Notes: generated from the letters alone by a model not told the origin. 64,000 bases of DNA from Belnapia sp. F-4-1 (GCF_000802185.1 NZ_KN676113.1:3262856-3326855); one strand, 5' to 3'. Shown: positions 35,606-44,764, counted from the first letter of the stretch. A program made the numbers and translations.

Positions 35606-36772
35606 TTAGCGCATCCCGGCGACCAGCAGCCAGGCCAGCCCATAGGCGACGGAAAGGGAGAGGAAGATGTAGAGCACGGTGAGGGTCGCCTTCGGGTAGC
35701 GGGCATATTCCGCTAGGTTCGGCTCGACGACGCGTAGCAGGAAGAGCTGCTGGCGCTAGGCATCGACCCGCGCCTTCTCGATGGAGGCGGTGGCGGAGGT
35801 AAGCTGGGCTCGGGCCAGCTCCCGCTCCAGGTTCAGCCGCTCGTACTCGCCGACGCTGACGCGCTCCCGTTCCTCGCGGGCCTGGGCATTCAGCGCCTCG
35901 ACGCGGTTGCGGAGCGTGGTGAGGCGCGGGTTGTCGGCACGGGCAAAGCGCTGGGCCTCGGCCAGCTCGGCACGGGCCTGGGCGAGGGCGGATTCGAGCT
36001 TGCCGATGGTTTCCGCGGCGACGGCGGCGGAGCGGGTCGGGTCCACGGCGCGCTCGCGCTCGCGGAACTGGCTCATGGCGAGCTGGGTGGCGGTGAGCCG
36101 GGCCTCGGCCCGCACCAGCTCCTCGCGGGCGACGCGCAGGCTGTCCTGCTGCAGGCGCTCATTCAGCCGGTTGACCATGGCCTCCGAGAGGTCGAGCAGG
36201 GCGGTGGCGATGTCGCGCGAGTCCTCGGCGCGGAAGCTGCGGACGTGCAGGGCGGTAATGCCGCTGGTCGTGTCGCACTCGACCGTCACCATGCGGCGGA
36301 CGTAGTCGAGCAGCCGCTCGGCATTCGGCTCCTCCCACCAGAGGCGGGCGACAGGGTCGGCCTCGGGGCGGCGGAAGATGTCGACCAGCGGCAGCTTCCG
36401 GCGCAGCGAGGCGACGGCGTCATGGGAGTGCAGGTAGTCCCGGATGCCCATCGCATCCTCGGCCGAGGGGCGGAGGCCGCCGCCGGACATCATGTCGCCG
36501 AGCCCGCCCATGCTCGGGGCCCCGGCAGTGCGTCCGCGGATCAGGTAGCGCGCCTCGCTGTCGTATTGCGGGGCGGCGATGCCGAGCAGGTAGGTGCCGG
36601 CGAGCGCCGTCGGCAGGATGACGGTGAGGCCGTAGGCATGGCGCTTCGCCCAGCGGCGCAGTCGGGCGCCGAGGGACGGCCGCGCAACGGGGCCGGACCA
36701 GCCGGTGCCGTCGATCGGCGCGGCGGCGTCAGACAGTTTGGTAGACGGCGATCGCCTGGTCCAGATCGTCAT
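35606..36772 (-). pseudogene. kpsE: KpsE/Wzc-like capsule export inner-membrane protein with in-frame TAG
   Basis: 388-residue-equivalent frame. N-terminal membrane helix at about 44-65 (LTVILPTALAGTYLLGIAA), long periplasmic coiled coils (ELVRAEARLTATQLAMSQF; ESALAQARAELAEAQ), then codon 339 is TAG (35758-35756). The same frame continues with RQQLFLLRVVEPNLAEYARY and a second membrane helix, ending VAGMR and TAA at 35608-35606. Family members read Gln or a similar residue at the TAG position, fitting CAG to TAG. The truncated product would lose its C-terminal membrane anchor. The start overlaps kpsT by 44 bases. Confidence 0.72.
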
Positions 36773-37376
36773 ATCGGGTCAGCCTACCATCGTTGAGGAC
36801 CGCGGCCGTGGTGCAGAAGGCCCGCACCGTTTCCGCCTGGTGGGAGACAAGGAGCAGGGTGCTCCTTTCCTGGCGTTCGGCCAGCGCCTTGCGGCAGCGC
36901 TCGCCGAAGCGGGAATCGCCGACGGCGATCACCTCGTCCACCAGGTAGCATTCGAAATCGACCGCGAGCGACAGGGCGAAGCCGAGCCGCATGATCATGC
37001 CGGAAGAGTATGTCCTGACCGGCAGGCGGTAGTATTCGCCGAGCTCGGAGAAATCCTCGACGAAATCCACCGTCTCCTGGATCGGCTTGCCGTAGATGCG
37101 GGCGATGAAGCGGGCATTGTCGGCGCCGGTGATACTGTAGTGCATCGCACCCGCGAAGCCGAGCGGCCAGGAGACGCTCATCTGCCGCTCGACCTTGCCG
37201 CTGGTCGGGTATTCGACGCCGGCGATGAGGCGGAGCAGGGTGGTCTTGCCGGCGCCGTTGCGGCCGAGGATGCCGACCTTCTCGCCGGGCCGGAAGGTGG
37301 CGTCGATGCCGCGCAGCACGGGCCGCGGCCCGAGATGGGTTTTGTAGGCCTTGTGAAGGCCGTGCAGGCGGATCAT
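36729..37376 (-). CDS. kpsT: capsule/polysaccharide ABC exporter ATPase
   Basis: 215 residues: Walker A GILGRNGAGKTTLLRL, Walker B YLVDEVIAVGD, signature-like YSSGMIMRLGFALSLAVDFE, H-loop LLVSHQ. This is the KpsT/Wzt class that drives export of a finished lipid-linked polysaccharide through KpsM. It lacks the C-terminal carbohydrate-binding domain of Wzt. It follows kpsM by three bases and overlaps kpsE, forming the operon kpsM-kpsT-kpsE-wza. The reading frame is intact although both downstream partners are interrupted. Confidence 0.92.
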   Translation of the reverse strand: MIRLHGLHKAYKTHLGPRPVLRGIDATFRPGEKVGILGRNGAGKTTLLRLIAGVEYPTSGKVERQMSVSWPLGFAGAMHYSITGADNARFIARIYGKPIQETVDFVEDFSELGEYYRLPVRTYSSGMIMRLGFALSLAVDFECYLVDEVIAVGDSRFGERCRKALAERQERSTLLLVSHQAETVRAFCTTAAVLNDGRLTRYDDLDQAIAVYQTV

Positions 37377-37379
37377 CGG

Positions 37380-38147
37380 CTAGAGCACGAGGTCGCGCCG
37401 GGCGCGGCGGATGGCCGCCATGCCGAGCAGGTTGGTGCCGGCGATCCAGGCGCAAACATAGCCGATATCGTAGGTCGTCGGCACGGCGCCGCCGAAATGC
37501 CCGTCGCGGATCAGCTTGAAGATATGGACGCTCGGAATCCAGAGGGCGAGGCGCTGCGCGTCATAGGGCAGCCAGAACACCATCCAGAAGGCACCGAGCA
37601 GCGGCATGGAAAGGTAGGTGACGAGATGGACCAGCCGCTCGAACAACTCGGTGTAGACGGCGCCGGCCGAGACCAATAGTGAGACGCCGTGCGAGAGCAG
37701 CAGCATCAGCACCATGCCGAAGAGCATCTTGAACGGGTCGGTCGGCCAGTGGCCGAAGGCGATTCCGAAGAAAACGAGAAAGACGACTAGCGCACCGAGC
37801 ACCGCGGCACCCTCAAGCAGGTTCCGCGCCAGCAGGATGTCGAGGATCGTGACGTTGCGGTGGTAGAGCAGTGACTGGTTGGACGGAATGCCGAAGGGTG
37901 CCCGGTTGATTACGCCGCGCAGCAGGTAGAAGGGGATGTAGGCGATCACCCAGAACTCGAAGGGGTTCAGCCCGCCCGGCATGGCATGGGCGATGAAGTA
38001 GTGGAGGGTGCCGAGCGCGCCGCCGAGCAGCGCCGGCTCCACGAAGAGCCAGAGATAGCCGAGATTGTCGCGGCCGAACCGCGTGTTGAGCTCGCGCAGC
38101 AGCAAGGCGCCGATGACGCGCAGCTGGCAGGCGAGGGCATCGCCCAT
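37380..38147 (-). CDS. kpsM: capsule/polysaccharide ABC exporter permease
   Basis: 255 residues of the ABC-2 type. The entry is LRVIGALLLRELNTRFGRDNLGYLWLFVEP, with six membrane helices and the conserved late segment SMPLLGAFWMVFWLPYDAQ. It forms the inner-membrane channel with KpsT. ATG at 38147 gives a usual N-terminus. An in-frame GTG at 38192 overlaps the stop of a small upstream ORF and would add 15 residues. The frame is intact. Confidence 0.9.
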   Translation of the reverse strand: MGDALACQLRVIGALLLRELNTRFGRDNLGYLWLFVEPALLGGALGTLHYFIAHAMPGGLNPFEFWVIAYIPFYLLRGVINRAPFGIPSNQSLLYHRNVTILDILLARNLLEGAAVLGALVVFLVFFGIAFGHWPTDPFKMLFGMVLMLLLSHGVSLLVSAGAVYTELFERLVHLVTYLSMPLLGAFWMVFWLPYDAQRLALWIPSVHIFKLIRDGHFGGAVPTTYDIGYVCAWIAGTNLLGMAAIRRARRDLVL

Positions 38148-38188
38148 CCGGGTGCCGCGCCGGGCTGGCGCGGGCAGGGCGGCGCCGC

Positions 38189-38323
38189 TCACGGGCGTTG
38201 CAGGCCGCCGCCCCGAAGTAGCGGCCGGGCCTCGGCCCACTGGCCCTCGGCGCCGCAGACCAGCCGGGCCCGCTCGCCCAGGCCGGAGCCGACCAGCACC
38301 TCGCGGCATCCAAGGACAAGCAT
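38189..38323 (-). CDS. possible 44-aa leader ORF before kpsM
   Basis: Starts MLVLGCREVLVGSGLGERAR and ends GGGLQRP. GGAAG lies directly before the ATG at 38323. Its TGA overlaps a GTG in frame with kpsM (GTGA), the pattern expected for a coupled first gene. No family is recognised and no membrane segment is seen, so it may be a leader peptide or a remnant of a longer gene. Confidence 0.35.
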   Translation of the reverse strand: MLVLGCREVLVGSGLGERARLVCGAEGQWAEARPLLRGGGLQRP

Positions 38324-38808
38324 TCTTCCTGCGACAGGCGGGCCGGCGCACCCCTATAGCCTTGGGTTTGTAAACGATGCCTTAACCGAAGCCCGACATT
38401 CCGCCACCATCCCGACTATACGTTACGAAAACAGTACGATACCTATATCCGCCGAGGCAAGCATCACCCATGCCGTCATCAGCGGGGCATCGCGCAGGCT
38501 CGTGCAGCGCTGGCGCGGCCGGGGCGGCAGCTGGGGCTGATCGCGCGGGGCGTGGCAAGCCTCAAGGAGACGGCGGGGGCCTGCCGCGCTCGACGTGCGC
38601 GAGGCGGCGGCGCAAATCGAAGCAATCGCCGCCAATGCCGGCATCGATGGCGGCACAAGGCCGGATGGGCGGCCGGAGGGGCCTGCCGCGGCCAGCGCGC
38701 AGATCGGTCAACCTGTTGAGATGCGGTCAACCCTGATGCCGCCGCCGTTGGCGGACCGGCTGGTGCGACGCCTCCGATTCCGAATGGCGCTGGAAGGCTG
38801 AGCCTCGA
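38324..38808. other. 485-base gap with promoter-like AT-rich part and possible gene remnant
   Basis: 38340-38460 is the least GC-rich stretch of the locus and probably holds the kpsM promoter, but no convincing -35/-10 pair was found. From about 38487 to 38801 on the plus strand, two frames look coding in turn: QLGLIARGVASLKETAGA, then ALDVREAAAQIEAIAANAG running to the TGA at 38799-38801. This is as if one base changed near 38580. It may be the end of a dead gene. No family was recognised. Confidence 0.3.
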
Positions 38809-39783
38809 TCAGCCCGGATAGGCGACGAAAGGCCCGTGCAGCGGTCGCGGCAGCAGCGGCAGCGCATGGGCGGCGGCGAGCAGCAAAGCCCGCTTCGGTG
38901 AGGGCGCCGCCGCCACTGAGGCGCGCAGCCGCCCAAGCCCTGCCGCGCGGTCGCCATGACGGATCAGCTCCCGCCCGACGATCCAGGCATTCTCGGCCTC
39001 CGCCCGCCGCCGCATCTGCGCCAGGCGTTGCGGGCCGAGCCGTTCCGCCAGCAGCGGGTTGGCATAGATCGCCGCCATGGCCGGAGTAAAGGCGGACGGG
39101 TCGCGCGCCATGCGCCGGTAGGCGCTGCCCTGGCGCTCGCGGACGAAAAGCACCGGCTCCGCATCCTCCACCGCAACGAAAGGCCCCTGCAGGGCGAGGC
39201 GGATCCAGTATTCCCAATCCTCGCCATAGCGGAGATGCGGCAGGAAGGGTCCGGCCGCCTGGATCGCCTCGCGCCGGACCAGCAGGTGGCCTCCATTGAC
39301 GAACAGGTTCTGCACCAGGAGCCGGTCCAGCAGGTCGCCGGAGAGGCCGGGGGCGCCCTTCAGGCGCAGCGGCGGGTCGCCGGGCCTGGCCGCCTCGGCC
39401 ATCACCGCATAGGCGCCATGGGCGGCGATGGCGGCCGGCACCGAGGCGAGGGCGACCATCAGCCGCTCCAGCGCATCGGGTGCGAGCCAGTCATCGGCAT
39501 CGAGGAAGAGCACCGCTTCGCCCCGTGCCTCGGCCATGGCCCGGCTGCGGGCGGCGGAGACGCCGGCATTCTCCTGCCGGATCAGGCGGATGCGCTTGTC
39601 CTCGCGCGCCGCCACCACCTCCGCCGTGCCGTCGCGGGAGCCGTCATCGACCACCAGCATCTCCCAATCGGGAAAGCTCTGGGCGAGCGCACTGTCCACC
39701 GCCGCACCGACATAGCGGGCGACGTCGAAGGCTGGCGTCAGGATGGAGACGGCGGGGGCAGGGGTGGCGAGGTCACGCATCAT
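38809..39783 (-). CDS. glycosyltransferase family 2
   Basis: 324 residues, GT-A fold: VSILTPAFDVARYVGAAVDSAL, VDDGSRDGTAEVV, the DxD-type motif FLDADDWLAPDALERL and the acceptor-side GEDWEYWIRLAL. It transfers an activated sugar to a growing saccharide. There is no membrane segment. Tandem ATGs at 39783 and 39780. It is probably part of the polysaccharide region and has an intact frame. Confidence 0.9.
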   Translation of the reverse strand: MMRDLATPAPAVSILTPAFDVARYVGAAVDSALAQSFPDWEMLVVDDGSRDGTAEVVAAREDKRIRLIRQENAGVSAARSRAMAEARGEAVLFLDADDWLAPDALERLMVALASVPAAIAAHGAYAVMAEAARPGDPPLRLKGAPGLSGDLLDRLLVQNLFVNGGHLLVRREAIQAAGPFLPHLRYGEDWEYWIRLALQGPFVAVEDAEPVLFVRERQGSAYRRMARDPSAFTPAMAAIYANPLLAERLGPQRLAQMRRRAEAENAWIVGRELIRHGDRAAGLGRLRASVAAAPSPKRALLLAAAHALPLLPRPLHGPFVAYPG

Positions 39784-39863
39784 GCTGACCGCGTGGCACG
39801 GGACGGCGCGGCGCGGGGATCACGCCTGCGCGGAGTCTCGCCCTTGTGTCCTCCGGCCAGGGA

Positions 39864-39877
39864 CTGATCCCGATCAA
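39864..39877 (+). promoter_or_regulatory. FNR/FixK-type box before the SafE-like gene
   Basis: CTGATCCCGATCAA matches TTGAT-N4-ATCAA at 9 of 10 positions and lies 35 bases before the ATG at 39912. This would be a site for the FnrL encoded at 49365-50099. Its presence argues against using the upstream GTG at 39846 as the start. Confidence 0.7.
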
Positions 39878-39911
39878 GGACAGGTGCCGGCCGAAGGCCC
39901 AGGCTGAGATC

Positions 39912-40625
39912 ATGCTGGCATCCTGTCTCCACGCCCTCGACGCCCTCGGCCCGGACGGCCTGCCGGCGCTGATGGGCGCCCTCTTCCTCACCGGCCTCGC
40001 CGGCGGCGCCAGCCATTGCGCGGCGATGTGCGGGCCCTTCGTGCTGGCGCAGATGGCAATGGGCGGCAGCCATGGCGGCGGGCGGCTGGCACGGCTCTCC
40101 GGGGCGCTGCTGCTGCCCTATCACCTCGGGCGCGGGCTGGGCTATGCAGCGCTCGGCGCCGTGGTGGGGGGGGGCTCGGCCCTAGCGGCGCGTCTGCCGG
40201 GGCTCGGGCTGGTGCCGCCCCTGCTGCTTGGCCTGGCGGGGCTGGCGATGCTGGCCCAGGCGGTGCCGGCGCTCGCGGCGCGGCTGCCGCGCGGCGGATT
40301 CGGTGGGCTGATCGCGCCGCGGCTCGGCCCGCTGCTGGAGGGGCCGGGAACCAGCCGCGCCTTCCTGCTCGGCCTCATGCTCTCGGCCCTGCCCTGCGGG
40401 CTGCTCTATGCGGCGCTGGCGGCGGCCGCGGCGAGCGGCAGCGCGCTGGCCGGGGCCCTGGCCATGCTGGCCTTCGCGGCCGGCACCGCGCCGGCGCTGG
40501 TGGCGCTCGCCCTGCTCGGCCGCTTCTTCCGCCGGCGGGCGGAGCCGCTGCTGCGTCGGGCCGCGCCGCTGCTCCACGGCTTCAACGCCCTGGTGCTGCT
40601 GGCTCTCGCCTTGCGGCTGGCTTAA
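39912..40625 (+). CDS. SafE/TauE-like membrane protein linked to the cbb3 locus
   Basis: 237 residues with six or so membrane helices. The N-terminal part GLAGGASHCAAMCGPFVLAQ carries two cysteines, and LSALPCGLLYAALAAAA begins the second half. This is the UreH-like branch of the sulfite-exporter family, found beside cco genes in many proteobacteria and thought to help copper supply to the oxidase. That role is inferred. It ends convergent with the DUF2189 gene, stop codons abutting. Confidence 0.85.
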   Translation: MLASCLHALDALGPDGLPALMGALFLTGLAGGASHCAAMCGPFVLAQMAMGGSHGGGRLARLSGALLLPYHLGRGLGYAALGAVVGGGSALAARLPGLGLVPPLLLGLAGLAMLAQAVPALAARLPRGGFGGLIAPRLGPLLEGPGTSRAFLLGLMLSALPCGLLYAALAAAAASGSALAGALAMLAFAAGTAPALVALALLGRFFRRRAEPLLRRAAPLLHGFNALVLLALALRLA

Positions 40626-41383
40626 CGGACGACCAGGTCCCGGTAGGCATGCCAGGTCGCGTGCCCGATCAGCGGCATGGCCACGACAAGGCCAAGGAAG
40701 AATGGAACCAGCGCCAGCCCGGTGAACAGCACGATCAGCCCGGCCCAGAGCGCCATGGCGCGGCTGTTCTCCATCACCGCCTGGACGCTGATCGTCACCG
40801 CCTCCAGCCAGGCGATGTCGCGGTCGATCAGCATCGGCAGCGACACGGCGGTGAGGGCGAAGCTGCCCGCCGCCAACAGGCAGCCGAAGCCCGTGCCGGT
40901 GACAAGGAAGGGCAGCAGCGCCTCCGACTGCAGCATCGCCATCGGCAGCTGCGCGAGCGAGGGCAGCGCCACGCCGCCGAAGAAGAGCGCGAAGAGCAAC
41001 CCCGCGACGCGCACCCAGAACAGGTGGATAATGAGCAGCAGCACGCCCATCATGGCGATCTGCGGCCGGAAGGCCCGCATCGCTTCCGCCAGCGTCGTCG
41101 CCTGGCCCTGCTCGGCGCGGCGCGACACCTCGTAGAGCGGCGCGGCCAGCAGCGGGGCTAGGATGAAGAAGCCCGCCGTCGCCGGCAGGATAGCCCATGG
41201 CGCCCCGGCCTCGAACAGCAGCAGCGACAGCAGCCAGCCGAAGAGGGCGAGGGCGGCGCCGAGGCTGATGGCCCGGTGCGCCATCATGTCCCGCCAGCCG
41301 AGGGTGATCCACACCCAGGGCCGGTCGCTCGCCACGCGGCGCACACGGCTCCGCAGCGGGGCATTGAGCGCTTCGATCGGCAT
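40622..41383 (-). CDS. DUF2189 multi-span membrane protein
   Basis: 253 residues with about six membrane helices: RDMMAHRAISLGAALALFGWLLSLLLF, then TAGFFILAPLLAAPLYEVSRR and FFLGLVVAMPLIGHATWHAYRDLV at the end. DUF2189 has no known function. ATG at 41383 has GGAAG immediately upstream. It diverges from ccoN, and the FNR box between them (41441-41454) could serve both directions. Confidence 0.85.
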   Translation of the reverse strand: MPIEALNAPLRSRVRRVASDRPWVWITLGWRDMMAHRAISLGAALALFGWLLSLLLFEAGAPWAILPATAGFFILAPLLAAPLYEVSRRAEQGQATTLAEAMRAFRPQIAMMGVLLLIIHLFWVRVAGLLFALFFGGVALPSLAQLPMAMLQSEALLPFLVTGTGFGCLLAAGSFALTAVSLPMLIDRDIAWLEAVTISVQAVMENSRAMALWAGLIVLFTGLALVPFFLGLVVAMPLIGHATWHAYRDLVVR

Positions 41384-41440
41384 TCTTCCATCCTCAACCG
41401 CGTCCTGCCCGAGCCTAAGCATGGATGCCGCCCCGGGACC

Positions 41441-41454
41441 TTGATCGGGATCAA
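41441..41454. promoter_or_regulatory. perfect FNR/FixK box upstream of ccoN
   Basis: TTGATCGGGATCAA is a full match to TTGAT-N4-ATCAA, 77 bases before ccoN. Its symmetry and position between ccoN and the DUF2189 gene suit oxygen control by an FnrL/FixK dimer, probably activation of ccoNOQP when oxygen is low. Confidence 0.88.
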
Positions 41455-41531
41455 GGACGCGGCGCCTGGATCGGGCGAGTTTGCGTCAATGCCGGGGACT
41501 CATCGACCGCCCCGGCCCGGAGATGTGTCGC

Positions 41532-42989
41532 ATGGCAGCGCTTGCCGCCCCCGCCCCCACCGAGCTTGATGTCGAGGCGCCGGTCCGCGCCTTCGCCATC
41601 GCCACGGTGTTCTGGGGCATCGCGGGCTTCCTCGCCGGCGTGGTGATCGCCGCGCAGCTCGCCTTCCCCCTGCTCAACCTCGACCTCGAATGGACCACCT
41701 TCGGGCGGCTCCGCCCGCTGCACACCAGCGCGGTAATCTTCGCCTTCGGCGGCAACGCGCTGATCGGGACGAGCTTGTTCATCGTCCAGCGCACCTGCCG
41801 CGCCCGGCTGTTCGGCGGTGAGGAGATGGGCTGGTTCCTGTTCTGGGGCTACCAGTTCTTCATCGTGACGGCCGCCGTCGGCTACCTGTTCGGCGTGACG
41901 CAGGGCAAGGAATACGCCGAGCCCGAGTGGTATGTGGACATCTGGCTGACGCTCGTCTGGGTCGCCTACCTGGTCGCCTTCGGCGGCACGATCCTCAAGC
42001 GCCGCGAGCCCCATATCTACGTGGCGAACTGGTTCCTGCTCGCCTTCATCATCACCGTCGCCATGCTGCACATCGTCAACAACCTGGCGCTGCCGGTCGG
42101 CGGTGGCATCGGCAAGTCCTATGGCGTCGCCTCCGGCGTGCAGGATGCGATGATCCAGTGGTGGTACGGCCACAACGCGGTGGGCTTCTTCCTGACCGCT
42201 GGCTTCCTCGGGATGATGTACTACTTCATCCCGAAGCAGGCGGGGCGGCCAGTCTATTCCTACCGGCTCTCCATCGTGCATTTCTGGTCGCTGATCTTCC
42301 TCTACATCTGGGCCGGGCCGCACCACCTGCACTACACCGCGTTGCCGGACTGGGCGCAGACCCTCGGCATGGTGTTCTCGATCATGCTGTGGATGCCCTC
42401 CTGGGGCGGCATGATCAACGGGCTGATGACGCTCTCCGGCGCCTGGGACAAGCTGCGCACCGACCCAGGCCTGCGCTTCTCCGTCACCGCCGTCGGCTTC
42501 TACGCCATGGCCACCTTTGAGGGGCCGGTGATGTCGATCCGCGCGGTGAACAGCCTTTCGCACTACACCGACTGGACCATCGGCCACGTCCACAGCGGCG
42601 CGCTCGGCTGGAACGGCTTCATCATCTTCGGCGCGCTCTACTGGCTGATCCCCGTGCTGTGGAACAAGAAGCTCTACTCGGAGCGCCTGGTCTCCTGGCA
42701 CTTCTGGGTCGCGACCCTCGGCATCGTCCTCTACATCACCGCCATGTGGGTCAGCGGCATCATGCAGGGCCTGATGTGGCGCGCCTATGACGAGCACGGC
42801 TTCCTGCAATACGCCTTCGTCGAGACCGTCGCCGCGATGCATCCCTACTACGTCATCCGCATGCTGGGCGGCCTGCTCTACCTGAGCGGCGCACTCATCA
42901 TGGCCTGGAACATCTACCGCACCGTGACGGCGAGGGAGGAGGAAGCGCCGGCCGCGCTCCCCGCCGCCCTGCCGATGGCCGCCGAGTAA
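41532..42989 (+). CDS. ccoN: cbb3-type cytochrome c oxidase subunit I
   Basis: 485-residue catalytic subunit with about 12 helices. Heme and CuB ligands: [37 protein letters not shown] and the pair in [12 protein letters not shown]. It reduces O2 to water with high affinity at the inner membrane. ATG at 41532 has GGAG nine bases upstream. An in-frame ATG at 41523 overlaps that site. First gene of ccoNOQPGHIS. Confidence 0.97.
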   Translation: MAALAAPAPTELDVEAPVRAFAIATVFWGIAGFLAGVVIAAQLAFPLLNLDLEWTTFGRLRPLHTSAVIFAFGGNALIGTSLFIVQRTCRARLFGGEEMGWFLFWGYQFFIVTAAVGYLFGVTQGKEYAEPEWYVDIWLTLVWVAYLVAFGGTILKRREPHIYVANWFLLAFIITVAMLHIVNNLALPVGGGIGKSYGVASGVQDAMIQWWYGHNAVGFFLTAGFLGMMYYFIPKQAGRPVYSYRLSIVHFWSLIFLYIWAGPHHLHYTALPDWAQTLGMVFSIMLWMPSWGGMINGLMTLSGAWDKLRTDPGLRFSVTAVGFYAMATFEGPVMSIRAVNSLSHYTDWTIGHVHSGALGWNGFIIFGALYWLIPVLWNKKLYSERLVSWHFWVATLGIVLYITAMWVSGIMQGLMWRAYDEHGFLQYAFVETVAAMHPYYVIRMLGGLLYLSGALIMAWNIYRTVTAREEEAPAALPAALPMAAE

Positions 42990-43003
42990 GGAGGGGCCGC
43001 GCC

Positions 43004-43732
43004 ATGAAACGCTTCACCCATGCGCTGATCGAGAAGAACCTCATCCTTCTCGGCGTGCTCACCCTGCTGACGGTCGCCATCGGCGGCCTGGTGCAGATCG
43101 TCCCGCTCTTCCTCGTCGAAACCACGATCGAGCGCGTGCAGGGCATCCGCCCCTACACCCCGCTCGAGCTGATGGGCCGCAACATCTATGTGCGCGAGGG
43201 CTGCTACCTCTGCCACAGCCAGATGGTCCGCCCCTTCCGCGACGAGGCGGAGCGCTACGGCCATTACAGCCTCGCGGCCGAGAGCATGTACGACCATCCC
43301 TTCCAGTGGGGCAGCAAGCGCACCGGGCCGGACCTCGCCCGCGTCGGCGGCCGCTACTCGGATGACTGGCATGCCGCCCATCTCCGCAGCCCGCGCGACC
43401 TCGTGCCGGCCTCGGTGATGCCGCCCTACGCCTTCCTCGACCGGCCGCTCGATGCCGAGGCGATCCGCGCCCATCTCCGCGCCCAGCGCGCCGTCGGCGT
43501 GCCCTACAGCGACGAAATGATCGCCGAGGCGGCGAACGACCTCGCCGCCCAGGCAACGCCCGAGGCCGATGCCTCCGGCTTCAGCCGCCGCTACCCGAAT
43601 GCCCGCCAGGCGGCCTTCGACGCCGACCCGAAGGTGGTGACGGAGATGGATGCGCTGGTCGCCTATCTGCAGATGCTCGGTACCCTCGTCCGCTTCTCGG
43701 ACGTGACGCCCGACCAGCTGCGCCAGCCCTGA
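43004..43732 (+). CDS. ccoO: cbb3-type cytochrome c oxidase subunit II
   Basis: 242-residue membrane-anchored monoheme cytochrome c. N-terminal helix at about 15-38 ([20 protein letters not shown]), heme site [13 protein letters not shown], probable axial Met in [10 protein letters not shown]. It passes electrons from CcoP to CcoN. GGAGG precedes the ATG, and the gene starts 14 bases after ccoN. Confidence 0.97.
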   Translation: MKRFTHALIEKNLILLGVLTLLTVAIGGLVQIVPLFLVETTIERVQGIRPYTPLELMGRNIYVREGCYLCHSQMVRPFRDEAERYGHYSLAAESMYDHPFQWGSKRTGPDLARVGGRYSDDWHAAHLRSPRDLVPASVMPPYAFLDRPLDAEAIRAHLRAQRAVGVPYSDEMIAEAANDLAAQATPEADASGFSRRYPNARQAAFDADPKVVTEMDALVAYLQMLGTLVRFSDVTPDQLRQP

Positions 43733-43742
43733 GGAGCGCCTG

Positions 43743-43898
43743 ATGGACATCCAGCGCCTGCACGAGATCCTTTCCACCATCTGGGTGGTCTGGTTCGTGC
43801 TCCTCTTCACCGGGATCCTGGCCTGGGTGCTGCGCCCCGGCAGCCGCGAGGCCGCCAATCGGCACGCCAGCATCCCGCTCCGCGACAGTCAGCTCTGA
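43743..43898 (+). CDS. ccoQ: cbb3-type oxidase subunit CcoQ
   Basis: 51 residues with one membrane helix (TIWVVWFVLLFTGILAWVL) and a basic tail. The usual small subunit between ccoO and ccoP, which stabilises the association of CcoP with the core. It starts ten bases after ccoO. Confidence 0.93.
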   Translation: MDIQRLHEILSTIWVVWFVLLFTGILAWVLRPGSREAANRHASIPLRDSQL

Positions 43899-43909
43899 AA
43901 GCCAGGACC

Positions 43910-44764
43910 ATGGCAAAGCAGACCGAGACCGATGCCGTCACCGGCGTCGCCACCACCGGCCATGAATGGGACGGCATCCGGGAACTCGACAACCCGATGC
44001 CCTCCTGGTGGCTCTACACCTTCTATGCCTGCATCGCCTTCGCGCTGGTCTGGATGGTGTTCTACCCGGCGCTTCCCTTCGTCCGCGGGCTGCTCGGCAA
44101 CACCGCGCGCGGCGACCTGGCCGCGGTGATGGCGACCGAGCAGGCCAAGGCGGAGCCGATGCTGGCGCGCATCCGCGCCGCGACGCCGGAGGCGATCGCC
44201 GCCGAGCCCGAGCTGCGCACCTTCGCGCTGGCCGGCGGCCGCATCGCCTTCGCCAATAGCTGCGCCGGCTGCCATGGCGCGGGCGGGCAGGGCGCGCCGG
44301 GCGGCTTTCCGAGCCTCGCCGATGACGACTGGATCTATGGCGGCAGCCTCGAGGATATCCGCACGACCATCCGCCACGGCGTCCGCAACGGCGAGGCTGC
44401 CGAGGCGCGCGGCACTGCCATGCCCGCCTTCCTGCAAGCCGGGCTGACCATGCCGCAGATCGGCGACCTCGCCGAGCACGTCATCTCGCTCTCCGGCGCC
44501 GGCCCGGCCAATCCGGCGGGCGCCGCGCTCTTCGCCGATAACTGCGCCGCCTGCCATGGAGAGCGCGGCGAAGGCAACCGGCAGGTCGGCGCCCCCCGGC
44601 TGAACGACCGCATCTGGCTCTATGGCGGCGACAAGGCCTCGGTGACGCGCAGCATCGCCTACTCCCGCGCCGGCGTGATGCCCGCCTGGGAAGGCAGGCT
44701 CGACGCGGCGATGATCAACATGCTCACCGTCTACGTCCACGCGCTCGGCGGCGGGGAGCAGTAG
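43910..44764 (+). CDS. ccoP: cbb3-type cytochrome c oxidase diheme subunit III
   Basis: 284 residues. N-terminal membrane helix (WWLYTFYACIAFALVWMVF) after the conserved GIRELDNPMPSWW. Two class I cytochrome c domains have heme sites NSCAGCHGAGGQ and DNCAACHGERGE and axial Met in TAMPAF and GVMPAWEG. It receives electrons from soluble cytochrome c or bc1. It ends in TAG, showing that TAG is read as stop here. Confidence 0.97.
   Translation: MAKQTETDAVTGVATTGHEWDGIRELDNPMPSWWLYTFYACIAFALVWMVFYPALPFVRGLLGNTARGDLAAVMATEQAKAEPMLARIRAATPEAIAAEPELRTFALAGGRIAFANSCAGCHGAGGQGAPGGFPSLADDDWIYGGSLEDIRTTIRHGVRNGEAAEARGTAMPAFLQAGLTMPQIGDLAEHVISLSGAGPANPAGAALFADNCAACHGERGEGNRQVGAPRLNDRIWLYGGDKASVTRSIAYSRAGVMPAWEGRLDAAMINMLTVYVHALGGGEQ

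Noticed and set aside
33766-35682. 638-codon plus-strand frame across the wza region
   Set aside because: It begins in a terminator and reads as Asp/Gly/Ala-rich low-complexity sequence. It is a shadow of wza on the other strand.
35368-35758. Amber codon reassignment or programmed readthrough as the reason for TAG in wza and kpsE
   Set aside because: TAG ends ordinary genes here (receptor at 6667, fdhD, ccoP, phosphatase at 59878), and no special downstream structure was seen. Point mutations are simpler.
39846-39911. GTG at 39846 as start of the SafE-like gene
   Set aside because: The extension is hydrophilic and contains the FNR box. ATG 39912 begins at the conserved membrane part.
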